The notes: a model not told the origin generated them from the sequence alone. Shown: positions 11,561 through 22,573, counted from the first letter of the stretch. The stretch is 64,000 bases of DNA from Fasciola hepatica (GCA_948099385.1 CANUEZ040000104.1:1641501-1705500); one strand, 5' to 3'. Numbers and translations: made by a program.

Positions 11561-11907
11561 TGTAATACACGTGGGGTCCGGAGGTCTGAAAATAGACGCA
11601 CAAATCAGCACAACTGGTCACAGCACGAGGTCAGTCACAACAGAAGGCGAAGCTCGGAAAACAATGGACTTGTATTGGCACAAGGCAACGCCTTAACTGG
11701 TACAGCTCGAAACCGGAAGTAGGTCATACGGGGGTGTCCATGGGGGGTTTTTATACAGTTTTCGGGGTCGGGGTCAAGGTCACTGTTCGGGGGGAGAGGG
11801 AGGTGAGATGCCTGCCGCACTGTATGGCTCCGCCTCGTGGTTCACGACGGCATCTGGAAGATAAAAGGAAAGGAAACAGGATTATGTACAATCAGAAATG
11901 CACTACA
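11561..11907 (-). repeat. 3' LTR of element A
   Basis: 347 bp, almost identical to 16,066-16,412. On the minus strand it begins TGTAGTGC and ends GTATTACA. Confidence 0.95.
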
Positions 11908-14730
11908 CAGCCCCCTCTCGTGAAAGGGCTGTCCTCAGCCCTTGTGTATGCACTTCAACCTCCTCAGCAACCGATGGAATGCTAGGAGGCCTGCTGCTAA
12001 CTACTCCATCGTTGTGTGTCGCGGGTTTCAGCCGGTTGTAGTGTACAATTTGGCTCTGGGTTTCTGGGTTTTCGCCGACGCGAGCAACACGGCACGTCGT
12101 GGGGCTCAGGGTCTCGATTACAATGAATGGTCCGGTCCAATCGTACTTAAACTTGGAAGTTATTCCCGGGACCTGTGTCATCGACTTCATCCAGACCTCT
12201 TCACCCGGCTGTACTGGTGTTCCGTGAGCTTTACGGTCGTAGAACTCTTTTTGGTGGCGTTGTGATGTCCTCAAGTGTGTACGTGCAAGAAGATGACTGT
12301 CGCCGAGGGTTCGGCAAAGCTTTATTGCATAGTCCGTTGAGGTCCGTATGTCGTCGGCTAGCCTTGGCACCGTAAGATCGATGGGTAACCGCAATTCCCG
12401 TCCGGTGATCATGAAATGTGGCGATTGCCCTGTTGAAGTCTGCACTGATGCCCTGTATGCGAGCAAACATGTGGGTAGCGCACTATCCCAGTGTCGAGTG
12501 GTATGTCTCTCTATGAAGGCTTTCAACAAGTTTTTTAAGGTTCGGTTTGTTCGTTCTACAAGTCCATTCCCTTGGGGGTGGTACGGTGTCGTGCGAGTTT
12601 TCTTTATTCCCAGTAACTGACACATGTCGGCCAATAACATACTTTCGAAGCTGGAGCCCTGGTCCGTGTGAATGGATAGTGGTGCCCCCCCCAACGTGCG
12701 ATCCAGGTATTAAAGATTGTCTGGGCTATGGTAAAGGAATCAGTGCGTGGTATAGGTTCTGCTTCACACCATTTCGTGAAGTAATCTTCCATGACCAAAA
12801 CAAAGCGATTTCCTTTATTGGACTCGGGGAAGGGACCGACAATGTCAATCCCCAACCGTTCGTTTGGGTATCCCGCCATGATGGGTGCCAAGGGTGCCCG
12901 GTTAGTGGTCCGTGGCGCCTTGAAACGCATACACAGTTGACAAATGTTGCAGAAATTCACTATATACCTCACCTGATGTGGCCACCAAAACCTGGTGCGA
13001 ACCGCTGCCAACATCTTCCGTTGTCCGGCATGTCCCAGCTCACGATGTAATTCCGCTAGCACTGTCTCGACAGAAACCTGGGGTACTACTATCCTCCTCG
13101 TATAGGTAGGCCCATATTGGAAATACAGGATGCCATCCACGATCGTCAAGTGTTCCCATAGATTCTACAAGCACAAGGTTTCCCAACTCTGGCCAGCCAT
13201 TTCTTCTCGTGTCGGTTTAGTACTGTTTTCGTTTAACCGCCCATATATCAGCTCTAATTCCGGATCTATTGCTTGGCGTTTCCTCCAAACATCCGACGGC
13301 GCCGTCTGCAGCGTGATAGCCGCTACGTGCGTGTTGGAGCACGTGGGACACTCTCCATGTGCCCTGCAAGGTCGTCTTGATAGGGCATCCTCATTTTGAT
13401 GGCTGCGCCCCGGGCGGTGGATACATTGAAACTGGTACTCTTGTATCTTCTCCTGCCATCTGGCAACTTGACCGGCAGCATCCTTGAACGACTGCAACCA
13501 AACCAGCGCCTGGTGATCGGTTCGAACGATAAACGCTTTTCCCAGTAGGTAATGGCGGAAATGAGCCAAGAAATATACTAAGGCCAACATCTCCTTTCGT
13601 GTTGTGCAATAATTCCTCTCGTGTTTATTTAGACATCGACTGCCATAAGCTATGACTCGTTCTATAGCGTTTTGATTCTGAGATAATACTGCACCAATTC
13701 CCGTTTCACTTGCGTCCGTGTCCAAAACGAAGAGTTCAGCTTCAGGAGAAAATACCGGTGGGGCTAGGACAGGTGAGTTGGTCAGAGCCTCTTTAAGCGC
13801 CTGAAAGGCGTTACTACATTCCTCCGTCCAACGGAATTGACTCTTTTTCTCAGTCAACCGGTGTAGTGGAGCTGCAACCGTGGCAAAGCTGCGTACAAAT
13901 CGTCTGTAATATGAGGCTAAACCCATGAAACTTCTTACTTCATCCAAATTGCTAGGGGTCGGCCATTGCTGGATCTGCTTAACTTTTTCTGGATCCGTAT
14001 GAACCCCCTCGCGGCTTATTACGTGTCCCAAATACTGAACCCGTGTCCGTAGAAAATGACATTTACTCGGTTTCAGCCTCAAGCCTGCCGCCTGCAACCT
14101 TTCAAATATACACCGTAAAGTTTCCATATGGTCTTGGAAAGTCTGACTATGAACGATAATGTCATCCAGGTATACCAGGCATTTCGTTGGCGTAAGATCA
14201 CTCAGCACCTTCTGCATCAGGCGCTGAAACGTAGCGGGGGCATTGGTTAACCCGAAAGGCATGGTTTGAAATTCATACAATCCGGACGGAATTACAAAGG
14301 CCGTTTTCTCCCGGTCCTCCAAACTAACCTCTACCTGCCATTATCCCGACCCCAGATCCAGGGTTGAAAAATACTTGGATCCTGCTACGGCCTCCAATGT
14401 TTCGTCGATACGGGGTATGGGGAAGGCGTCCTTCTTTGTAATGGCATTCAGTCGTCTATAATCCACGCACAACCTTAGGGTTCCATCTTTTTTTTACAAT
14501 CACTACTGGGGAGGCCCAGGGTGAAACGGATGGACAAATGACTCGATTATCCAGCATTTCCTAAACTATGTTATCTACTTCGTCCCGATAATATGCCGGG
14601 ATTCGTCTGAATGGTTGCTTGATTGGTGCTGCGTCTCCCGTGTCGATATGATGTCTAACTACCTGCGTGCGTCCCAATTTTTTTGAAGACCAGGAAAACA
14701 CATTTTGGTTGCCAGTCAGTAATTCTGTCA
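11903..14730 (-). pseudogene. Element A pol: RT, RNase H, integrase (frame-broken)
   Basis: Pol lies in the -1 frame relative to gag-pro. RT shows SPWASPV, MPFGLTNAP and an intact YLDD (14,161-14,172). RNase H shows DTDAS and RTDHQ. Integrase has an HHCC zinc-binding N-terminus (about 13,060-12,920), a DDE core (GIDIVGP, HTDQGSS, NGLVERT) and a GPF-type C-terminus. Breaks: TAG at 14,561-14,563; an eight-base T run (14,488-14,495) that shifts frame; TAA at 14,341-14,343 in RT; and an eight-base C run (12,685-12,692) that shifts frame inside the integrase core. Two breaks sit in homopolymers, so assembly error should be excluded before calling them real mutations. Confidence 0.9.
11908..11922 (-). 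other. Polypurine tract of element A
   Basis: Immediately inside the 3' LTR, the minus strand reads CGAGAGGGGGCTG, the expected plus-strand primer site for reverse transcription. Confidence 0.75.
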
Positions 14731-16035
14731 GTTTTTTCGTTCTTCACAAGATTCAATCTCCGACTCATTCCCTAGCCGGTTCAATTGTTCCGGACTGGGC
14801 TGCTGAGCCTCCCTAACTGCACACACTTCGAAGTCCTTTGGCACGTGTATGTCGGCTGCAGGTCGATACGCAACCTGTTCTCCTGCAATATGCAAGATCC
14901 CGGCCGCCAAATTTATGAGACACTGATGAAGGGTTAGAAAGTCAACACCAATGATAGCATCCCAAAGTAATTCTTTTACGACAATCGCCTGGTGGGCGAC
15001 CTCCTGATGGCCTATGCGAAAGATGGGTTTGGCAACACCCAGTGTCTGGATTTCTTGATTATTGGCGGCCCACAGACGTTGCGGCACCCTCTCCCCTAGA
15101 GTTATCATGGGAGCCTCCCAAACTAGCGTGCAGCTGGACCCAGTATTTATCAAAAACGTGCCCTTTACCCCATTAATGAAGCCATCGACTGTTGGTGAGA
15201 AGTTACCAAAAACAGTGGAAACAACTGGTACAGCACTAACATGGACGGACTTACTAATGGCTCCATTATATTCCTTCCTGGCCATGCTTGTGTCCTTCCG
15301 CTCGTTGGCCTGTACCCAGCGTTCCGGTTGAAAACGTCTCCCTCGGTCCCGGCCGTATGGACCTCTCCTGGGTTGGTCAACGGGGCGGCAGCTAACGTTG
15401 GGCATGCCCTGTGGACTCTTCGGAGATATTTGGGCCCCCACTGTTGCTTCTCTTTTTGCCGCCCGTTCGACCGCCTCGGGTAGGTTTCTCGGCGGGTCGA
15501 GCGAGAACATTTCTCTAATAGCTGCTGAGCTCACGCCGTCTATGAACCGGTGTAGTATCAGCATCTCCCTCACCGAGGGGTCATACCCGACGAGGGCTTG
15601 ACGAGCGATCTTTTTCAGCTCCACGGAGTACTGTCGGACACCTTCTCCCGGTTTTTGGGTGCGATACCGGAATTCGTCTCTCAGCTCGCTCATGGTTTTT
15701 TGGGGCGTCAAAATTTTCCGCAAGACTGAGAAGGTTTCCTCACTGACTCCCCCTTCTGGGATCTCTTCGTGGACCAAGGTAAACGCCTCCTGGCCCAGTA
15801 GTGACAACAATGTATACCGGCGATGACCGGGTTCACATAGTTCCAGATATGGGCGCACTCTCGCCTCCCACATGTCGAAGTTATCGCCGATATCAAATTT
15901 ATCGGGTACTGGTAAGGACACAGGCGTTGGTTTATTTCCGGATTGCCCTAACCGCATCAGGGCATCGATCAAGATGTTAATCGCATTAGCGGAGACATCA
16001 ACTTCCGGTTTCTCGGGAGTCGTGTTGTCTGCCAT
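14728..16035 (-). pseudogene. Element A gag-protease
   Basis: A long open frame begins best at the ATG 16,033-16,035; the upstream ATG at 16,116 lies inside the LTR. The N-terminal half resembles a Ty3 capsid (a DMWEARVRPYL block, then a YRTQKPGEGV block). No CCHC knuckle is visible. The C-terminal part is a retropepsin whose active site reads LINTGS, with Asn (15,145-15,147) in place of the catalytic Asp. The frame ends at TGA 14,728-14,730, directly after an A AAA AAC heptamer. Without the catalytic Asp the protease should be inactive, so I treat this as a damaged gene despite the open frame. Confidence 0.85.
14731..14737 (-). promoter_or_regulatory. Putative -1 ribosomal frameshift site (A AAA AAC) of element A
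   Basis: In the gag-pro frame the codons are CGA AAA AAC TGA, so the heptamer A AAA AAC is in the exact phase required for simultaneous -1 slippage. The stop follows immediately. The -1 frame then runs into pol for more than 150 bases before the first nonsense codon. This is the classic arrangement for producing a Gag-Pro-Pol fusion. I did not identify a convincing downstream stem-loop or pseudoknot. Confidence 0.75.
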
Positions 16036-16065
16036 TGGTTGATATCCCACCACTGTCACCAATTT
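16036..16065 (-). other. Primer-binding region of element A
   Basis: Directly inside the 5' LTR the minus strand reads TTGGTGACAGTGGTGGGAT. It starts with TGG as expected for complementarity to a tRNA 3' CCA end. It most resembles tRNA-Leu-type sites, but the tRNA cannot be assigned by eye. Confidence 0.5.
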
Positions 16066-16412
16066 TGTAATACACGTGGGGTCCGGAGGTCTGAAAATAG
16101 ACGCACAGATCAGCACAACTGGTCACAGCACGAGGTCAGTCACAACAGAAGGCGAAGCTCGGAAAACAATGGACTTGTATTGGCACAAGGCAACGCCTTA
16201 ACTGGTACAGCTCGAAACCGGAAGTAGGTCATACGGGGGTGTCCATGGGGGGTTTTTATACAGTTTTCGGGGTCGGGGTCAAGGTCACTGTTCGGGGGGA
16301 GAGGGAGGTGAGATGCCTGCCGCACTGTATGGCTCCGCCTCGTGGTTCACGACGGCATCTGGAAGATAAAAGGAAAGGAAACAGGATTATGTACAATCAG
16401 AAATGCACTACA
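16066..16412 (-). repeat. 5' LTR of element A
   Basis: 347 bp, partner of 11,561-11,907; one difference noticed (CACAGATC here, CACAAATC there). Confidence 0.95.
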
Positions 16413-16416
16413 ACAG

Positions 16417-16549
16417 CCCTTTCTGTATTGCGTGGTGTTGACGCCCAAAAGGTGTGTGTTTTACAATAAAACGTCGGTACAACAAAGGAGTGTCGCACCA
16501 AGGGACGTTGAAAATCATGGAAAAAGCCGGAAATGTACAGGTACCTACA
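16417..16549 (-). repeat. 3' LTR of element B, second part
   Basis: 133 bp matching 21,184-21,316 with a few substitutions. It ends with CCTACA at 16,549. A purine-rich tract on the minus strand (GGCGGGGGAGTTG, 16,550-16,562) follows, as expected for the polypurine tract. Confidence 0.92.
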
Positions 16550-16633
16550 CAACTCCCCCGCCAGAGCGTTTGTTGTACAAAATAAACGCTCGATAGAAAA
16601 ATAGAAAGAGGAAACGGTTAGCGAAAGAAAACG

Positions 16634-19600
16634 TCAACTAACAAAGTCTTGAAATCTGACAGGATGTCGAACGTTTCTGCCGGAACGGCGGGTTACCAGG
16701 GAAGGTTTTTGCTGTGGTGGTGCTGGCGGGTGTGGTGTAGTGTCTGATGTGATGATAGAGTTTGGATCATCAACAGGAATTGTTGGTGGTGTGTTTGTGG
16801 ATGGTGATGGTGTCGATGTTGTTGGTGATGGAGGTGTATCAAAATGCGCGGGTTTCAGTCTGTCAATGGAAACTGTGTCTGGCTTATCGGCTTTTTGAAC
16901 CACGAAATATTTGTCTGTGCGACTAAGCACTTTAAATGGACCATCATACGGTGGTGTGAGTGGTTTGCGAACAGCATCGTTACGAATAAAATCGAAAGGT
17001 GACGTATATAGATCATTGTGTACAAAAACGTGTGTGGATGACGAGCGAGTGGGTGTTGGACGTAGATGTGACATACGGTTTTTGAGTTGTTGGACAAATT
17101 GGGATGGGTTAGGACTGGCATCGGTGCTAGGTTGAACATACTCACCTGGAAGGCATATGGTGATACCAAAAACGAGTTCAGCTGACGTGCTGTGGAGGTC
17201 GTCTTTGACTGATGACCGCAGACCTAAGAGAACTAGTGGCAGGTTGTCGCTCCAGTTATTGAGGTTTGGCTGTGACATCAGTGCTGCTTTGAGTTGACGG
17301 TGTAGGCGCTCTACCATGCCATTGGACGAAGGATGGTATGCAGTTGTTGTGATGTGTTTACAGCCAAGCAGTTTAGTGAACTCACGAAACAAAGTCCATT
17401 GGAATTGGCTGCCACGGTCTGTGGTGACGGTGGACGGTACACCAAATGTAGCAATCCAGTGTTGGAGTAGTACTCTCGCAATATTTTCTGCCGAGGTGTC
17501 GGAAATGGGTACTGCCACCGGCCAGCGTGTGAAACGATCAACAACGGTTAATAAGTGGGTATGTCCATTTGATGGTGGTAGTGGACCAACAAGATTGACG
17601 TGAATATGTGTGAAACGGACGTCGGGAACGGCAAACGTACTGGGAGGAGAAAAATTGTGGCGGCGGACTTTGTTTCTTTGACATTGTAAACACTGTTTAG
17701 TCCATAATGCAATGTCAGAATTCATACTGGGCCAAACAAATCTGGCAGAAATGAGTTTGCGAGATGCACGGATACCGGGATGGGAACGAGAATGAAAATG
17801 ATCGAAAACGATTTTCCTGTAGGAAGTTGAGACGATAGGACGAGGGTGACCTGTAGACCAGTCACATAGGACTGTGCCATCGGCTGAAGGTAGGGGAGAA
17901 TCCTTGAGCTGAAGTGTGGAGGATGTGCGCAGTTCGAGCAAGGCTGGATCATCACGCTGGAGGTTTGCCAGTTCCGTAAGATCGAATTTTGTCTGCATCG
18001 TGTTGATGTCAGGTCTGGATAATGCATCAGCTACAACATTATCAACTCCACGCACGTAGCGGATGTCTGTTGTGAACTGAGAAATATAATCCAAATAGCG
18101 GATATCTCTGGGTGAATGTCGGTCAGGCTTGGCATGAAGTGCGTGTGTCAGGGGTTTGTGGTCAGTGTGCACACGAAATTGTCGTCCTTCCAAAAGATGA
18201 CAGAAATGACGGATGGACAAGTAAATGGCCAGGAGTTCACGAGAAAACGTGCTGTATTTTGTCTGTGCCGCCTGGAGTTTTTGCAAAAAGAACGCTCAAG
18301 GCTGTAATTGGTTGTCCACTATTTGGTGAAGCACTGCACCGACTGCAGTATTTGATGCATCAGTCGTTAGGACTAACTCAGTATTTGGATCTGAATGTGG
18401 ATGGTGCAGCATGGTGGCATCCGCGAGAGCTTTTTTGGCTTCTGCGAAAGCTGTCTGGGCCTCGGGAGTGAAATCGATCGTCTTGACGTTGGACTTGAGA
18501 AGATCGGTCAAAGGTGAAACGATGGTCGCACAATGGGGAATGAAGCGACGGTAGTAGTTCAAAATTCCCAAGAAATGTCGTAACTGTGTGATTGTCTGAG
18601 GTGCAGGAAATGACAGGATGCTGCGCACCTTATCTGAGAGGGGTGTCAAACCTTTTTGATCGATATGGTGCCCGAGAAAGTCAAGGGACGGAACAACGAA
18701 CACGCATTTACTAGGGTTCAGCTGAAGTCCGTATTTTTGGAAACGTTGAAAGAGTTGGCGCAAGTGGCTGGCATGCTCCGATGGAGAGGCGCTGGCAATT
18801 AATATGTCGTCGATGTAGCCAAACGCGAAGGGTAGACCTCGAAGCACTTCATCGACGAATCGTTGGAACGTCTGAGCAGCGTTTCTCAATCCAAATGGCA
18901 TGCGAATGAACTCGAACAGGCCAAAAGGCGTGGTGATGGCTGTCTTGGGAATGTCTTCTTCGGCCACGGGGATTTGGTGATATGCCTTTACGAGGTCAAC
19001 CTTGGAAAATATTGTCTTCCCAGAGAGATTCTGTGCAAAATCATGAATGTGTGGGATCGGGTACCTGTCGGGGACGGTGACATTGTTGAGAGCACGGTAG
19101 TCTCCACAGGGTCTCCAATCACCAGATGATTTTGGAACCATGTGCAAAGGCGAGGCCCATGGGCTTGAAGACGGTCGAATGATGCCAAGATTCATCATAT
19201 GTTCGAATTCAAGGCGTGCGATACGGTGTTTGTCGGCGCTGAGTCGTCGTGGTTGAAAGTGGACAGGTTGGCCTTTTGTGGCGATGTGGTGCTGCACAGC
19301 ATGAGAGACTAGGTCGGTGAACTGACACGGTTTAGTGAGGGATGGAAACTCCTTCAAAATGTCATCAAACGGTGATTGCGGGATCGCCAGCCGAATACCC
19401 AGAGAGTTGGTGCATTTACCAATGCCGACTGCACAAAGCTTGGTTGTGGTGTCTACCAGCTTGCGATTTTTGAGGTCCACTGTTAGGCCAAAGTGTGAGA
19501 GGAAATCCGCGCCAATAATTGGGAGTCTGAACATCTGCCTGGATGAAAACCCATTGAAAAGAGCGTCGGAGGCCTAAATCAAGAGTGATGGACCGTTGGC

Positions 19601-19895
19601 CGAGTGTAGCAATAGTTGTTGTGTTTTCTGCTTGCAGTGTAAAGTGAGATGGTTTGAGGCTGTGATGTTTGGGTGGGGGGATTACACTGATCTCGGCGCC
19701 GGTATCAATGAGGAATCGAAGACCACTGGATCGGTCAACGATATAAAATAGGCGACTTTCATGTGGAGGGCCAGCCGAAGTCGTCGCCGTTACTGGCTGG
19801 CCTGGTCGTTTGACTGTGGGGTGGAAGTGCGGAATGAACATGGAGGATCGCAGCGGCGTGCCTTGGAGCCGAATGTGCGGTGGTACCAACACCAC
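16634..19895 (-). pseudogene. Element B pol: protease, RT, RNase H, integrase (CsRn1 type)
   Basis: The protease (19,895-19,416) has an intact IDTGAE. An extra base in the run at 19,521-19,523 then shifts frame into the RT frame (19,534-18,296), which has [16 protein letters not shown] and intact YIDD (18,806-18,817). RNase H begins with TTDAS and is cut by TGA (18,296-18,298). The last frame (18,286-16,634, 550 codons) holds RNase H, an HHCC domain and an integrase core with TTDRGS and MVERLHR. The first catalytic Asp of the core is Asn (AAT, 17,594-17,596, in HVNLVGP). The C-terminal tail ends [10 protein letters not shown], as in elements C and C'. Confidence 0.92.
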
Positions 19896-20695
19896 GTTTG
19901 TAATCGGCGGTTTCTGGACCGTGATCTAGGTCGATGAGGTACTTCGGTGGACACAGATCGATGAGTAGTAAATGCGCTGCACATTGCACTGACCTGATTG
20001 CACAACATGCGAACGGTTTCTTTTAGGTCCGTAATGTCTTCATCGATATGCGAGTGATGGGATGGGGAATCAGGACTGCGAGAAACGTCGCCACGGCGAT
20101 CTGGGGCAGGTGCTGGTAATGTCGTAGGGGATTCGTGTGTCGGAGTGGTTTCGGCGGGTGATGTCATGTGAACACAGGGTCTACCAGCCGGGTAGCATCC
20201 CATGATTCTGTCGGCGTGCTGTGCAACTTTGTCAAGAGGAGTAGTGGGCTCCAGCATTGACAGGACCTGCTGCATCGGGAGAGGTAGTTTATCAACCCAT
20301 ATCTCCCTGAAAATGGCGTCGTCCATTTGCCGTCCAGCCAGTAGCGACCGCATGTGGCGCATAAGCTGGGACGGAGTTTGGTCTCCGAGCTCCACCGACG
20401 TGAACAGTTCACGGAGCATTTTTCCGGCTGATTTTCCGGTACGCTGAATGACTGCTTCCTTAAGCTTCGTGTAAGGAGCTTCTGGTGGAATGGGATCGAG
20501 GAGATCTTCCACGTCAACAGCGATGTCAAAGGGAAGTGCTTGGACAACGTGAGAGTACTTCACGCGCTCGCTGGTTATACGTCGAGTGGCAAATACGGCT
20601 TATATTTGTCGAAACCACACTCGAGGGTTGGTCGGGGCAAAAACTGGCAGTTTCAGAGCAACCGCGTGGATGTCAATAGATTCGCTGTCAGACAT
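19790..20695 (-). pseudogene. Element B gag (CHCC type)
   Basis: The ATG at 20,693-20,695 lies ~80 bases inside the 5' LTR. A TAA at 20,600-20,602 interrupts the frame; the rest runs open to 19,790. Near the C-terminus (about 19,891-19,832) is CWYHRTFGSKARRCDPPCSF, a CHCC arrangement replacing the usual CCHC knuckle. To my knowledge this is a hallmark of the CsRn1 clade described from Clonorchis. The protease frame overlaps the gag end by about 100 bases in the -1 phase; I see no canonical slippery heptamer there. Confidence 0.88.
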
Positions 20696-20773
20696 GGTGA
20701 ATGGTGTGGAACTTGGACCAAAAGAATGAAGCTAGTGTCAAATGATGGAAAAACAACCTGGGCTTACCAATTT

Positions 20774-21316
20774 CGTAGCGTACTACTCTGTCTATATGGT
20801 ACACTAAATGAATGTCAACAATATCTAAGACGACACTAGCTAACTAAGATGGGCGGAGGAGCGTGCGGTGATAAAAAGGCCAAAAGAGTATGTACATTCA
20901 GAATAAAAATGAAACAATAGGTGTGACTCAAACTCACAGTTGTTCAGTGTTCTTGTGATCAGGAAATGAGCGTCGAAGAGCCAATATCCGCCAATGTCTT
21001 CAGTTCAGTTCGGTCTGACAGCCATCCGTTGGACAGAACAGGATGGTATTGAGCGAAGTGCCAAGAGACGCCGTTGAAGCTTCTAAAATGTTTTGTTTCA
21101 CACAGTTAGTTCCGACCGATATGATTCCAAGACACTCCAAACCAGAAGATGAGACCGTGCCAGAATTAAAGATTTATTTACATCCCTTTTTGTATTGCGC
21201 GGTGTTGACGCCCAAAAGGAGTGTGTTTTACAATAAAACGTCGGTACAACAAAGGAGTGTCGCACCAAGGGACGTTGAAAATCATGGAAAAAGTCGGAAA
21301 TGTACAGGGACCTACA
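20774..21316 (-). repeat. 5' LTR of element B
   Basis: 543 bp, equal in length to the split 3' LTR. The minus strand just inside reads TTGGTAAGCCCAGG, a diverged version of the primer site seen in C and C'. Confidence 0.93.
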
Positions 21317-21704
21317 GTGGGTATTCAGGGGTCATTTCCCGTTTCGGATGCTTCGTCTTTGGCCAAGGCAACTGAAGTGCCTGAACTAATCGCTTTTTCG
21401 GGTACAGATTCGGGCTTAGTAGACGTATGGCGATCGCTTTAGCCGTGACCAGGGTCCGCAGTCGTGCCATTTCTGACCGGCTGGTGGTAACCCGATACGC
21501 AACACTGAATGAGTCATTCAGGTCGATCCTATGACCGCTGACGATTAGATGACTAAGAACAGAATTGTTTATTGTGCCCGCCTTCCCGTGACCCAGACAC
21601 TTCGGTTCCTGTATACGCTCCCTACGAATTTTCATGCTAAATAGCACGGGCGCAATTACGGTTGATGTTATTGCGACACCTGTGGAGAAATTCCTATTTA
21701 CCAC
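21317..21704 (-). pseudogene. Penelope-like remnant PLE2, GIY-YIG C-terminal part
   Basis: The open minus-strand frame parallels the C-terminal part of PLE1: a NNSVLSHLIVSGHRI block matches NSAVVSHLAQTNQAV, and VQALQLPWP matches VCALKLPWP. The first four bases (GTGG) are the target duplication of element B. Upstream of about 21,640 the similarity fades, so the element is 5'-truncated. Element B inserted into the final codons of this frame, whose end is at 11,109. Confidence 0.75.
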
Positions 21705-21947
21705 AGAAAAATGGTATATTGGTTAAGAGAGATATGCTTAGTAAGGTGAACTGAGTTGAAGTTATTCTTCAAGAAATTATCAGGAGTGAGGGTGTACGCT
21801 TCAGTCATTCTCCGCGAACGGCGAACGAGCTTCTCTGAGTGTCCCCTGGCCATCGCCAGAGAGTCCCTTTCCTATTTCGAAGAGGGAGCTCTGGCGACCT
21901 TCGGGTGGGGGTCGTGCTGCTTGCACACGGAGCACAAAAACAAACGC
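21705..21947. other. Unassigned sequence
   Basis: Short stretch between PLE2 and the R1 repeat; nothing recognised. Confidence 0.4.
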
Positions 21948-22265
21948 TGTTGAGCTAATTTTGAGCTAAAGTTGGACTAAAATGACTCGTAACATATGTC
22001 TTCAAAGATTGCACGGAAGTTCATGAAATTTTACGAGAAATGTAATGATAAAGTTACCAAAATATATTTATAGGTATATCTACGTTACGAAGTCACCACA
22101 TTTTGTATCACAAGTTTTCAGTGTACGATTTTTATAATAAACTCTCTGATTTACAATACATATTTTTATCAGTGGTAGGTTGGTGGTTTCGATTGAATCG
22201 ATGGACAATGGGCGAACAGATTAACAAACTGTCAGGTAAAACTGATCAGGAGATGAACAGGTACT
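21948..22265 (-). repeat. R1 repeat copy (i), 3' part, split by element C
   Basis: Reverse complement of the R1 copy at 49,909-50,324, with clear similarity throughout (for example GGGCGAACAGATTAA and the complement of TGTCCATCG). The outer end begins TGTTGAGCTAATTTTGAGCT, the putative terminal inverted repeat. Element C inserted after TACT (22,262-22,265); the rest of this copy resumes at 27,638. Confidence 0.8.
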
Positions 22266-22573
22266 TGTAAGGTCAGCGAGATCATACTTCCCGGTTTCCT
22301 TAGTAAACGCGTGCTTCAGCTCTTTGTACTGCGGGGACCACTTGCACGTTATTCTAGTGCTCAGCACTATACGAATATGTTAACCAGAACGGTATTTTCC
22401 ACGACCCGTGAGAATGAGGAGACGATTGGAGGAGATAGTGGTTAGCGTGTATTTGGGAGCGTGTGTGAGGGCTTGCGCAAGAGCAACGGTCAAATGGCCA
22501 CCGCGCTTGGCAGTCAGCGTTCAGTTAAACAACAAATGTGATAAAAGTATTGACGAAGATGGCCGCCGCTACA
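22266..22573 (-). repeat. 3' LTR of element C
   Basis: 308 bp. The inner part is identical or nearly so to the other LTRs of C and C'. The outermost ~40 bp (22,266-22,303) differ at about a third of positions from the 5' LTR, and a few more differences follow up to about 22,370. Confidence 0.88.

Larger units (their letters stand above)
11561..16412 (-). mobile_element. Element A: Ty3/gypsy retrotransposon nested in the B LTR
   Basis: Two 347-bp LTRs (11,561-11,907 and 16,066-16,412) differ at about one position and have canonical TG...CA ends. The target duplication is ACAG (11,557-11,560 and 16,413-16,416). Internal order on the minus strand is gag-protease, RT, RNase H, integrase. The integrase has a GPY/F-like C-terminus, which places A in a different Ty3 lineage from B and C: its RT and protease differ clearly and its gag shows no zinc knuckle. 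It is the youngest insertion in the window, consistent with being innermost. Several frame breaks still make this copy defective. Confidence 0.93.
11151..21316 (-). mobile_element. Element B: CsRn1-type Ty3/gypsy retrotransposon, interrupted by element A
   Basis: Two 543-bp LTRs bound the element: 20,774-21,316 (5') and 11,151-11,560 plus 16,417-16,549 (3', split by A). The target duplication is GTGG (11,147-11,150 and 21,317-21,320). LTRs start TGTA (CGTA in the 5' copy) and end TACA on the plus strand. I see roughly eight differences between the LTRs, so the insertion is fairly recent. Internal order on the minus strand is gag, protease, RT, RNase H, integrase. The copy is disabled by a stop in gag, a one-base insertion after protease, a stop at the start of RNase H and an Asp-to-Asn change in integrase. 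Confidence 0.93.

Noticed and set aside
12685..12692. C8 run in element A integrase as a programmed frameshift
   Set aside because: It interrupts the catalytic core, so it is treated as a lesion or an assembly error.
14488..14495. T8 run in element A RT as a second programmed frameshift
   Set aside because: It lies inside a conserved RT block and no second overlapping product is expected; mutation or a homopolymer sequencing error is likelier.
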